NCBI GenBank assembly: GCA_023663635.1
Contig: JAMPHD010000001.1
Location: 40,892 to 104,891 of the forward strand
Direction of reading: 5' to 3'
Length of the DNA: 64,000 nucleotides
Source: Acetatifactor muris
GTDB lineage: Bacteria; Bacillota; Clostridia; Lachnospirales; Lachnospiraceae
The notes under the pieces were generated by a model. That model had not been told where the DNA came from and ran no database searches. It saw nothing but the letters and a program-made list of their open reading frames with translations. Positions 48,356 to 58,579 of this stretch are shown here, in pieces; the stretch's first letter is position 1, and every line of letters starts with the position of its first letter. A program made the translations under genes and the position numbers.

Positions 48356-50755
48356 ATGAAAATTGCGTTGGCAGGAAACCCTAACAGCGGTAAGACTACG
48401 TTGTTCAACGCATTGACCGGTTCCAACCAGTTCGTTGGAAACTGGCCCGGTGTGACCGTTGAGAAGAAAGAGGGTAAATTGAAATCCGACAGGAATGTGG
48501 TCATCATGGATCTTCCGGGAATCTATTCTCTCTCGCCCTACACTTTGGAGGAAGTGGTGGCGAGAAATTATCTGATCAACGAGAGGCCTGATGCGATCAT
48601 CAATATTGTGGACGGCACGAATATCGAGCGCAATCTGTATCTGTCCACACAGATCATGGAATTGGGCATTCCCGTGGTCATGGCAGTCAATATGATGGAT
48701 GTGGTGGAGAAGTCGGGCATCACCATCAACACGGCTAAACTGGCCGAGAAGATGGGCTGTGAGGTGGTGGAGATCTCCGCTCTGAAGGGGACCAATATCC
48801 AAAAGGCGGCACAGAAGGCCGTGGCTCTGGCAAAGGGCTCCAAGACGGTGAAACCCGCGCACAGCTTTGACGCGAAGGCGGAGGAGATCATCCGGACCGT
48901 GGAGGGCAAGTTGAGCGGCGTGGCCGAGGAGCAGAAACGTTTCTTTGCCATCAAGCTTTTGGAGAGGGATGACAAGATCGCGGATCTGATGAGCTCCGTG
49001 CCGGATGTGAACGCGGAGATCAAGGCTCTCGAGGAGGCGTTTGACGACGATACGGAATCCATCATCACCAACGAGAGATATGTCTATATTTCTTCCATTA
49101 TGAAAGATTGCTGCACCAAGAGCAAAAAGGGGCAGATGAGCGTTTCCGACAAGATCGACCAAATCGTGACCAACCGGATTTTGGCGCTGCCGATCTTTGC
49201 CGCGGTGATGATTCTGGTATACTATATCTCCGTGACCACGGTGGGTACATGGGTCACGGATTGGACCAATGACGGGCTGTTCGGCGACGGATGGCATCTG
49301 TTCGGCATCGGCAATACGGCGTATGAGGAGGATGTGACGCAATACGCCACCGAGAATATCTGGACCGCGGAAGTGAAAGAACTGGTGGATGCCGCCGTGG
49401 ACGCGGAAGTGATCGGCGCGGAGGATATTCAGGGCGCCATGGAGGATGAGGACTTCGGCGGATTTGAGGAGGCTTACGACACCTACGGCGAGTCTCTGGC
49501 GGAGAACGGATTTGACATGGCGGATCTGGTGGACGAGGCCATGGAGGGAGCTCCGGACACCGCTGAGTATGGGATCTGGGTGCCCTCCGTTCCGGCTTTG
49601 GTAGAGCAGCTTTTGGATGCCGTACACTGTGCGGACTGGCTGAAAGGCCTGATCCTGGACGGTATCGTGGGCGGCGTGGGCGCAGTGCTCGGATTTGTGC
49701 CGCAGATGTTGGTATTGTTCATCTTCTTGGCATTTTTGGAGGGTTGCGGTTATATGGCCCGTGTGGCTTTCATCATGGACAGAGTGTTCCGGAAATTCGG
49801 TCTCTCCGGTAAATCTTTTATCCCCATGCTGATCGGGACGGGCTGCGGTGTGCCGGGCGTGATGGCATCCCGTACCATTGAGAACGACAGAGACCGCAAG
49901 ATGACCATTATGACGACTACCTTTATCCCCTGCGGCGCGAAACTTCCCATTATCGCGCTGATCACCGCGGCACTGTTCGGCGGCGCGTGGTGGGTGGCTC
50001 CCAGTGCCTATTTCCTGGGTGTGGCAGCCATCGTCATATCGGGTATCATTTTGAAGAAGACCAAGATGTTCGCGGGCGATCCTGCTCCTTTCGTCATGGA
50101 GCTGCCGGCCTACCATTGGCCCACGGTGGGCAGCATCCTCAGAAGCATGTGGGAGAGAGGCTGGTCCTTTATCAAGAAGGCCGGGACCATCATCCTGCTG
50201 TCCTCCATCATCATCTGGGCAGGCTCCTGTTTCGGAGTTGTGGACGGCAGATTCCTGTTCGACGCGGAGATGGAATTGGAGACAAGTATTTTGGGATATA
50301 TCGGCGGCGCGTTGGGTTGGATCTTTGCACCGTTGGGATTCAATGAGACCAAGGCAGTCATCGCCACGATCATGGGTCTGGTGGCCAAGGAGGAAGTCGT
50401 GGGCGTGTTCGGAGTGTTGGATTTCGAGGGCATGACCCGGATCGCGGGATACTCTTTCCTGACCTTCAACCTGCTCTGTGCCCCCTGCTTTGCGGCTATG
50501 GGCGCTATCAAGCGCGAGATGAACAACCGCAAGTGGTTCTGGTTCGCGATCGGTTATCAGTGCCTGTTCGCCTATGTGGCAGCTCTGATCATCTATCAGA
50601 TCGGCGCGGCATTCACGGGCAATCTAAATGTCATCGGACTGATCGCGGCTGTCGCGTTGATCGCGGGCATCGTGTACCTGCTGTTCAGACCTTACAAAGA
50701 GGCGGACACCCTGACATGGAAAGCCAAGTCGGGAAATGACAAAAAAGCAGCATAG
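48356..50755 (+). CDS. feoB: FeoB ferrous iron transporter
   Basis: A 799-residue Fe(II) transporter. The N-terminal G domain has GNPNSGKTTLFNALTG, DLPGIYSLSPYT and NMMDVVE. The membrane part has the two Gate motifs with Cys (IGTGCGVPGVMASR and TFIPCGAKLPI) and a third one near the end (FNLLCAPCFAAMG). Between the first two membrane helices there is an unusually long, very acidic segment of about 130 residues (about 295-428). GAGGAGGAGTATTGAG precedes the ATG. Confidence 0.96.
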   Translation: MKIALAGNPNSGKTTLFNALTGSNQFVGNWPGVTVEKKEGKLKSDRNVVIMDLPGIYSLSPYTLEEVVARNYLINERPDAIINIVDGTNIERNLYLSTQIMELGIPVVMAVNMMDVVEKSGITINTAKLAEKMGCEVVEISALKGTNIQKAAQKAVALAKGSKTVKPAHSFDAKAEEIIRTVEGKLSGVAEEQKRFFAIKLLERDDKIADLMSSVPDVNAEIKALEEAFDDDTESIITNERYVYISSIMKDCCTKSKKGQMSVSDKIDQIVTNRILALPIFAAVMILVYYISVTTVGTWVTDWTNDGLFGDGWHLFGIGNTAYEEDVTQYATENIWTAEVKELVDAAVDAEVIGAEDIQGAMEDEDFGGFEEAYDTYGESLAENGFDMADLVDEAMEGAPDTAEYGIWVPSVPALVEQLLDAVHCADWLKGLILDGIVGGVGAVLGFVPQMLVLFIFLAFLEGCGYMARVAFIMDRVFRKFGLSGKSFIPMLIGTGCGVPGVMASRTIENDRDRKMTIMTTTFIPCGAKLPIIALITAALFGGAWWVAPSAYFLGVAAIVISGIILKKTKMFAGDPAPFVMELPAYHWPTVGSILRSMWERGWSFIKKAGTIILLSSIIIWAGSCFGVVDGRFLFDAEMELETSILGYIGGALGWIFAPLGFNETKAVIATIMGLVAKEEVVGVFGVLDFEGMTRIAGYSFLTFNLLCAPCFAAMGAIKREMNNRKWFWFAIGYQCLFAYVAALIIYQIGAAFTGNLNVIGLIAAVALIAGIVYLLFRPYKEADTLTWKAKSGNDKKAA

Positions 50756-50812
50756 GATAACATAAGACAGCATAAACCTTCTTCTTTTAAGTATTCATAT
50801 AATCTCCAAAGG

Positions 50813-50860
50813 GGAGTCGCCCCCGCAGATCAGGTGTCTGTGGGATGGCGGCTCCTTTTT
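50813..50860 (+). terminator. Terminator of the feo operon
   Basis: GGAGTCGCC (50813-50821) pairs with GGCGGCTCC (50847-50855), followed directly by TTTTT. Confidence 0.8.
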
Positions 50861-50923
50861 GATTGCCAAGGTTCGGAGAATGGAATATAATGGCACTAAA
50901 TAAGAATTTCGGAGGAAAACAGG

Positions 50924-51448
50924 TTGAGTGAAGCGAGTCGTGAAACCGGGAAATTACCCCAAAGTGAAACCATGGACATACAAGACATACAAGACAGTCC
51001 CAGAGGCCGGGCGGCCATGGAATATTTTCTCTCCGGCTACAACTGCACACAGGCGGTGGTTCTGGCCTATGAGGATCTGCTGCCCGCGGATCGCGCCACA
51101 TTGCTGCGCATGAGCTCTTCCTTCGGCGGGGGAATGGGACGGCTGCGGGAGGTATGCGGCACCGTGTCGGGCATGTTTCTCGTGGCCGGATTTCTGTACG
51201 GCTATGACGATCCCAAGGCCTTTGAGGAGAAGGCGGCTCATTACGGGCGGATTCAGGAGTTGGCGGCGAGATTCAGACAGCGGCAGGGCAGCATCGTGTG
51301 CAGGGAGCTTCTTGGGCTTTCGGGAAAGTCGGACAGCCCCGTGCCGGAGCGGCGCACGGAGGAATATTACAGGAAACGTCCCTGCCCGCAGCTTGCGGGA
51401 CTGGCGGCCATGATCCTGGAGCAGTTCATCGCGGAGAATCCTTATTAA
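50924..51448 (+). CDS. C_GCAxxG_C_C family putative redox protein
   Basis: A 174-residue protein of the C_GCAxxG_C_C family: GYNCTQAVVLAY, SSFGGGMGRLREVCGTVSGM, IVCRELLG and RPCPQLAG supply the four conserved Cys. The family is widespread in anaerobes and is thought to handle redox or metal chemistry; function not established. The start is TTG 50924, with GGAGG 8 bases up; the next ATG is 16 codons in and lacks an SD. It follows the feo terminator, so it is probably independent of iron control. Confidence 0.88.
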   Translation: MSEASRETGKLPQSETMDIQDIQDSPRGRAAMEYFLSGYNCTQAVVLAYEDLLPADRATLLRMSSSFGGGMGRLREVCGTVSGMFLVAGFLYGYDDPKAFEEKAAHYGRIQELAARFRQRQGSIVCRELLGLSGKSDSPVPERRTEEYYRKRPCPQLAGLAAMILEQFIAENPY

Positions 51449-51501
51449 AATTTTGAAGTTTTTGCGGCAATTTACGATTATTTTCTCATGTCTCCGAATA
51501 A

Positions 51502-52887
<1,386 letters not shown>

Positions 52888-52901
52888 GTCAAAAGGAGGA
52901 T

Positions 52902-52939
52902 TCCCCTGACAGAGGCCGGCCGGATCCCCTGTCGGGGGA
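52902..52939 (+). terminator. Hairpin after enolase
   Basis: TCCCCTGACA (52902-52911) pairs with TGTCGGGGGA (52930-52939) over 10 positions with one wobble. No T-run, so termination is uncertain. Confidence 0.45.
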
Positions 52940-53019
52940 GTCATATCCCCGACATATATGCGGTACGATTTTTGTCCTATACGAGTTATGATTTTTATCT
53001 CATATACGATACGAAAATA

Positions 53020-53048
53020 TTGTGCAAATCTCATTTATGGATTATAAT
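53020..53048 (+). promoter_or_regulatory. Promoter of the solute-binding lipoprotein gene
   Basis: TTGTGC (53020-53025), 17 bases, TATAAT (53043-53048), 68 bases before the start. ATACGA occurs three times in the 45 bases upstream and may be a regulator motif. Confidence 0.6.
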
Positions 53049-53115
53049 AAATAGATAGACATTTTTGAGGAGGGGATTTGTTCCCCAATATGACATAATC
53101 GGAAAGGGCAAAAAA

Positions 53116-54594
53116 ATGAATAATTGGAGTACATATATCGGGCGATTCGGCAGATATTCGGCAGCAGTGGTGTGCGCGGGCCTTTTGTGTACGGGGCTGT
53201 CCGGCTGTTCAAAGAGTCAGGAGGGACCTCTGAATCCGGATGATCCCGTATCGCTGACGGTATGGCATTACTATCACGGAGCGCAGCAAAACGCCTTTGA
53301 CTCTCTGGTGACCGAGTTCAACGCCACCGTAGGCAGGGAAAAGGGAATCTATGTGCAGGGGATCAGCCAGGGCACGGTGTCCGATCTGGAGAACGCGGTG
53401 AAGGATTCGTTGGCTCACAAGGTCGGCTCCGCCGAGATGCCGGATATCTTTTCTTCCTACGCCGACACGGCCTATGAGGTGGAACAGGCCGGCGCGTTGG
53501 CCAATCTGTCGGATTATATGAACGATGAGGAGTTGTCCGTCTATGTGGACTCCTATGTGGAGGAGGGCAGGATCGCCGCGGACAATTCTCTGCGCATCTT
53601 TCCGGTGGCCAAGTCCACGGAGACCATGATCCTGAACAAGACCGGTTGGGATGAGTTCGCGGGTGCCACGGGCGCGTCTCTGGAGGATCTGAAGAGTCTG
53701 GAGGGCGTGGTGGCCACGGCACAGGCCTATTATGAGTGGACGGATGCCCTGACCCCGGATGTGCCCAACGATGGAAAATCCTTCTACGGACGGGATTCCA
53801 TGGCAAACTATTTTTGTATCGGCATGATGCAGCTCGGGAATGAGATCTTTCAGGTGGAGGACGGAGAGGTCACGCTGAATTTGGATAAACCGTCCATACG
53901 CCGATTATGGGACTGCTATTATGTGCCCATGGTCAAGGGGTATTTCGGCGCCTATGGATCTTTCCGTTCAGACGATGTGAAGACGGGGGATCTGTTGGCA
54001 TACACGGGAGCGACCACATCCGCCATGTATTTCCCGGACGCTGTGGAACTGGAGAGCGGGAGATATGAGATAGATTATCTGGTGATGGCGGCTCCGATCT
54101 TTGAGGGCGGGGCGGACTACGCGGTGCAGCAGGGAGCCGGCATGGTGGTCAGCAAATCCGACGAGCGGCATGAGTACGCGGCCATCGAGTTCCTGAAATG
54201 GTTCACGGAGGCGGAGAATAACCTGGCTTTCTGCGGAGATTCCGGCTATCTGCCCGTCATGAAGTCGGCCAACGACAGAGAGGTTTTGGATAAGGTGATG
54301 GAGGAGCAGGGAATGGAAATGTCCGCCAAGACCTACGACTGTATCACGCAGGTGTTTGATGAGATGTCTTACATGACATTCTATACGAATAAATGTTTCC
54401 GCACCGGCTCCGCGGCGCGGAAGGTCTTGGAATACGATCTTGCCGATAAGGCGCAGGCGGACCGTGCAGCGGTGGTGGAGGCGATAGACGGTGGCGCGTC
54501 CCCGGAGGAGGCCTGTGCGGAATTCCTGACGGATGAGGCATTTGAGCAGTGGTATCAAAGTTTTTGCGGTAAATTGGAAGATGTGGTGAAATGA
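53116..54594 (+). CDS. Extracellular solute-binding lipoprotein without transporter genes
   Basis: A 492-residue family 1 substrate-binding protein. A signal peptide ends in lipobox GLSGC (Cys about 31), then SLTVWHYYHGAQQNAFDSLV begins the first lobe; DIFSSYADTAYEVEQAGALA and AAIEFLKWFTEAEN are typical of sugar- or peptide-binding members. No permease or ATPase gene follows. Instead a 1308-residue hybrid kinase gene starts 58 bases downstream, so the pair may form a binding-protein-to-kinase sensor. GGAAAGGGCAAAAAA precedes ATG 53116. Confidence 0.88.
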   Translation: MNNWSTYIGRFGRYSAAVVCAGLLCTGLSGCSKSQEGPLNPDDPVSLTVWHYYHGAQQNAFDSLVTEFNATVGREKGIYVQGISQGTVSDLENAVKDSLAHKVGSAEMPDIFSSYADTAYEVEQAGALANLSDYMNDEELSVYVDSYVEEGRIAADNSLRIFPVAKSTETMILNKTGWDEFAGATGASLEDLKSLEGVVATAQAYYEWTDALTPDVPNDGKSFYGRDSMANYFCIGMMQLGNEIFQVEDGEVTLNLDKPSIRRLWDCYYVPMVKGYFGAYGSFRSDDVKTGDLLAYTGATTSAMYFPDAVELESGRYEIDYLVMAAPIFEGGADYAVQQGAGMVVSKSDERHEYAAIEFLKWFTEAENNLAFCGDSGYLPVMKSANDREVLDKVMEEQGMEMSAKTYDCITQVFDEMSYMTFYTNKCFRTGSAARKVLEYDLADKAQADRAAVVEAIDGGASPEEACAEFLTDEAFEQWYQSFCGKLEDVVK

Positions 54595-54652
54595 ACAGAT
54601 TTAAAGTATGAAACGGCCTTATGGCCACAAAATAAAATTGAGCGGTGATAAG

Positions 54653-57600
54653 ATGGCAAAAAGCAGGAAAAAGAGATCTATTTTTCGGATATTTCTCATA
54701 CCGTTGGTGGCCGTGATGCTGGCGCAGAGCGTGATCGCGTTGGGCACGCTTGTCTTTCGGCGCACCAGTACGACCCTGCAGAATTATTCCGTCAGCATGA
54801 TGTCGAGAATGGTGGAAAACCGCAAGATCATCCTGCAGAACGACATGACGCAGAGATGGTCTGCCATATCGTCCCAAGAGGAGAGCATGAATCTGTTGGT
54901 GGGAGAGTTTTTGCAGGAGAACCGTGTCACCCTGAAATATGTGTTGGAATCAAAGGAATTGAGGAGCCAACTGTTGGATGAGCTGTTTCCCAACTGTATC
55001 TCCCTGACGGAGAATTCCATGACCACGGGGGCTTTCGTGATCCTGACGGGGGATGATTACGAGGGGCAGGAAGAGTTTGACGGTTTCTTTCTGCGGGATT
55101 CCAATCCTTATGCCAACAAGGCCAACTACTCCGACTTTCTGATGGAGCGGGGCAATAAACAACTCTCCAGAACCTATGGGATCTCTCTGGACACTTATTG
55201 GACGACGGTATTCGCCATGAACGGTCAGGGGCAGAGGGCGGAGGAAGACTTTTTCTATGAGCCGTGGAGGGCCGCAAGGGAGAACCCGGAGGCACATACG
55301 GCGGATCTTGGGTATTGGTCCAAGCCCTTTATTCTCGGGGCGCATTACAATGATTCTCATGAGATGATCACCTATTCCATACCGCTTCGCTATCACGGGA
55401 CGGTGTATGGTGTCATGGGGGTGGAGATCTCCACAAGTTATCTTCACGAATATATGCCGGTATCGGATCTGAGCGAACGGGATCAGGCCGGGTACTGTCT
55501 GGCCGTGGCAGGTGAGGACGGGACTTATACGGCCCTGACGGGCCGGGGAGTGCTGTACGATCTCGTGAGGGAGCAGACGGACGGCTTTACCATGCACGAT
55601 ACGATGTATGAAAATCTGTCCGTGGTGAATGATGTCAGCCTGGGGCCGGAACGGGTCTTTGCCGTGACTTTCCCGCTGCAGCTCTATGGGGGGTATGTTC
55701 CCTACGACAATACGGATTGGGTACTGATCGGTCTGAGCGATGAGGAAGAATTGTTCGGCATGATGCGCATGCTTTATCTGTGGATGATCATCGCGCTGCT
55801 GATCGGACTGGCATTCAGCTTTGTGGGGATCTACTTCACGGTACATCGGCTCACGAGCCCGATCAAGAGTCTGATGGACTGCATCAGTGAGGGGAGGGCG
55901 GGACTGGAGAAGTTCCAACCCACCAACATATTGGAGGTGGACGGCCTGTATGATGTGGTCAAAGACCTCACCAACAGGCAGAAAGAATCGGAGGAAGTGC
56001 TGCGGGAGGAGAAGGAATTGTACCGCCTGGCGTTGGAGACGACGAGGGACACTTTCTTTTCCTATGATTTCAGAGAGCAGACGGTGGACATCATCAACAA
56101 CGAGAAGTGGAACGGGCGTTGGAGATGTGAGGAAAATATGGTCGGCCCCATGGATCCTGAAAGGGTATATGAGGAGGACAGAGAGGCCCTACAGGAACAG
56201 ATGGAGCTGCAGCGCGATGCATGGAGTCTGGAGTTTCGTATGCAGATGGAGGAGGGCGGGGAGTACCGTTGGACCCGGATGTCCGGGTATGTGATTCAGG
56301 ACACGGAGGGCAACCGCTGGAAACTGATGGGAAGTTTTCACGACATACAGGAACAGAAGGAGCGGGAAGAGCAGGAACACAGAAAACGTACCATAGACAG
56401 CGTGACGGGATTTTATACATATGACGCCGGCATGGATAAGCTGCGCAAGGTGCGCAGGGAGCACCCGGTGGGCACGCTCGTGTATTTTATGTTGGATAAT
56501 CTGCGGAAGATGAACGAGCAGAACGGCATCACCTTCGGGGATATGATACTGGAGGAGATCGGGCATATCATGGCCGGAGACGCGGGGCGCAGGAGTGTGG
56601 AGATCCGCTTTGACGGCGATGAGTTTTGCGTTTGGCTGCCGAATCGGACGGAGCAGGAGGCGCAGGCATTCGTGGAGCATTTCTTCGCGCAGGTGAGGGA
56701 GAGCTTTGACGAGAATGTCTTTGAGATCAGTCTGCATGCGGGCATTGCCGCAGCCGTGAAGAAACGGAGTACGAGGGAGCTGACCCGTATGGCCAAACAG
56801 GCGCAGATGGCTGCCTCCAGATCCGTGAGCGCGATGGGATACTGCTGTTACGGCAAGGGGCTCCACAGGCAGGAGAGCCCCGGAGCCGGATGGAGGGGCA
56901 AACAGATCGTGACCGCGGAGTACGGCCACAATATCTCTCTGGCCTCTCTGGCGTTGACCCTGTTCGGCAGGGGAGATAACATGAAAGCGCAGATGTATCT
57001 CCTGTTTAGAAAACTGGGGAGGTATTATGACGCGAGCGATGTGCTGCTCACGGTCATCAGAGAAGATCTTCACACTATTTATTTGGAATATCAGTGGCAT
57101 CGGAATGCCGAGGATAAGAGATCGGAGCACACTTTGGTCTGCCGGGATGAGGAGTGGGCAAAGTTGGCGGATCTGATGGAGGAGAACGGCTTTCTCGCGT
57201 GGAGCGAAGACGCGCCGCTATCGCCTGATATCCTGAAACTGTGCATGGCGGAGGGCAGTTCCTGCGGATATGTGATCCCGCTCTATGACAGCGGACGCAT
57301 GATGGGCACGATCAGTATCCTCAACGGGAGAGTTTCGGAGGAGGATGCGGCGGAGGCAGACAAGAGTCTGTTGGAGCTCGGCAGCGTGATCCAGAGCCGC
57401 ATCAATCAGAAACGCTATGACCTGGCCAGCAAGGCCAAGTCGGATTTCCTCTCCCGCATGAGCCATGAGATCCGCACACCCATGAACGGCATCATCGGCA
57501 TGACGGCTATCGCGCTGCAGCCGGATCAGACGCAGGAGAGGATGGAGGACTGTCTGCACAAGATTCAGATTTCCTCGAATTATCTGTTGGGGCTGATAAA

Positions 57601-58579
57601 CGACATTCTGGACATGTCCAAGATCGAGAGCGGCAAGATGCAGATCGAGGCGGCGGATTTCTCCATGAGAGAGCTCTTGACCACTGTTGAGGAAGTGATC
57701 CGTCCCCAGGCGGAGGCTAAGTCCATTGAGTTCGTGCAGGATATTCACTTAGAGCACGACTGGTTTCGTGCGGACGGTCTTCGGATCAGCCAGGTGGTGG
57801 TCAATCTGTTGGGCAACGCGGTGAAATTTACCAAGGAACAGGGAGCGGTGACGCTGACGGTCCGTGAGGAAAAATGTGAGGGAGAGAGGGCGGATCTTTA
57901 TTTCTCAGTGCGGGACAACGGGATCGGTATCAGCGAGGAGGATCAACCCCGTGTGTTCAGGGCCTTTGAACAGGCGCAGAGCACCACGGTATCCCGGCAA
58001 AAGGGCACGGGGTTAGGGCTCTCCATCAGCAGTCGTCTCATTCAGATGATGGGCGGCAAGATCGAACTGGAGAGCCGTCTCGGCGAGGGGAGTTGTTTCT
58101 TCTTCAGGATCACGGTGCCTCTGGGAGAGGCCGGGGAGGAGGAGCAGGACCGACAGCCGGTCAGCTTTGAGGGTTTCCGCATTCTGGTGGTGGAGGACAA
58201 TGAGCTCAATGCCGAGATTGCCACGGCAATCCTGGAGGACGCGCATTTTCAGGTAGATTGTGTCCATGACGGCTCTCAGGCAGTGCAGCGCATGAAAGAG
58301 ACGGTGCCCGGTACCTATGATCTGATCCTGATGGACATTATGATGCCCGTCATGGACGGTCTGGATGCCACGCGGGCCATACGGGCCATGGACAGAGAGG
58401 ACTGCAGGAGCATACCCATCATTGCCATGTCCGCCAACGCATTTGATGACGATCTTAAGAAATCCGTGGAGTGCGGCATGAACGGCCATCTGTCCAAGCC
58501 CGTGGAGATTGATAAGATGTATAAGGTATTGAGGAAAATTTTGATTGACGACAAGGAGGAATTGCATGAAGAAAAATGA
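54653..58579 (+). CDS. Hybrid sensor histidine kinase with Cache, PAS, GGDEF-like and receiver domains
   Basis: A 1308-residue membrane kinase. Order: TM1 (about 10-33), large extracytoplasmic Cache-type sensor (to about 370), TM2 (about 372-395), HAMP, PAS (about 459-570), a GGDEF-like domain (about 582-720) whose signature reads RFDGDEF, a GAF-like stretch (about 780-915), HisKA with MSHEIRTPMNGIIG (about 933), HATPase with DNGIGIS and GTGLGLSIS, and a receiver (VVEDNELNAEIA, MDIMMPVMDG, LSKPVE). The Cache domain faces the lipoprotein encoded just upstream. Start 54653 has a weak GAGCGG SD; ATG 54608 has none. Confidence 0.9.
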   Translation: MAKSRKKRSIFRIFLIPLVAVMLAQSVIALGTLVFRRTSTTLQNYSVSMMSRMVENRKIILQNDMTQRWSAISSQEESMNLLVGEFLQENRVTLKYVLESKELRSQLLDELFPNCISLTENSMTTGAFVILTGDDYEGQEEFDGFFLRDSNPYANKANYSDFLMERGNKQLSRTYGISLDTYWTTVFAMNGQGQRAEEDFFYEPWRAARENPEAHTADLGYWSKPFILGAHYNDSHEMITYSIPLRYHGTVYGVMGVEISTSYLHEYMPVSDLSERDQAGYCLAVAGEDGTYTALTGRGVLYDLVREQTDGFTMHDTMYENLSVVNDVSLGPERVFAVTFPLQLYGGYVPYDNTDWVLIGLSDEEELFGMMRMLYLWMIIALLIGLAFSFVGIYFTVHRLTSPIKSLMDCISEGRAGLEKFQPTNILEVDGLYDVVKDLTNRQKESEEVLREEKELYRLALETTRDTFFSYDFREQTVDIINNEKWNGRWRCEENMVGPMDPERVYEEDREALQEQMELQRDAWSLEFRMQMEEGGEYRWTRMSGYVIQDTEGNRWKLMGSFHDIQEQKEREEQEHRKRTIDSVTGFYTYDAGMDKLRKVRREHPVGTLVYFMLDNLRKMNEQNGITFGDMILEEIGHIMAGDAGRRSVEIRFDGDEFCVWLPNRTEQEAQAFVEHFFAQVRESFDENVFEISLHAGIAAAVKKRSTRELTRMAKQAQMAASRSVSAMGYCCYGKGLHRQESPGAGWRGKQIVTAEYGHNISLASLALTLFGRGDNMKAQMYLLFRKLGRYYDASDVLLTVIREDLHTIYLEYQWHRNAEDKRSEHTLVCRDEEWAKLADLMEENGFLAWSEDAPLSPDILKLCMAEGSSCGYVIPLYDSGRMMGTISILNGRVSEEDAAEADKSLLELGSVIQSRINQKRYDLASKAKSDFLSRMSHEIRTPMNGIIGMTAIALQPDQTQERMEDCLHKIQISSNYLLGLINDILDMSKIESGKMQIEAADFSMRELLTTVEEVIRPQAEAKSIEFVQDIHLEHDWFRADGLRISQVVVNLLGNAVKFTKEQGAVTLTVREEKCEGERADLYFSVRDNGIGISEEDQPRVFRAFEQAQSTTVSRQKGTGLGLSISSRLIQMMGGKIELESRLGEGSCFFFRITVPLGEAGEEEQDRQPVSFEGFRILVVEDNELNAEIATAILEDAHFQVDCVHDGSQAVQRMKETVPGTYDLILMDIMMPVMDGLDATRAIRAMDREDCRSIPIIAMSANAFDDDLKKSVECGMNGHLSKPVEIDKMYKVLRKILIDDKEELHEEK

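Noticed and set aside
48335-50116. A 593-codon open frame on the minus strand opposite feoB
   Set aside because: It lies entirely antisense to a clear FeoB, has no SD, and its translation is His/Arg-rich with no recognisable domain; such frames arise from the codon bias of the real gene.
54608-54652. Earlier start for the hybrid kinase
   Set aside because: The ATG at 54608 has no SD; the start at 54653 puts the first membrane helix at the usual distance from the N-terminus.
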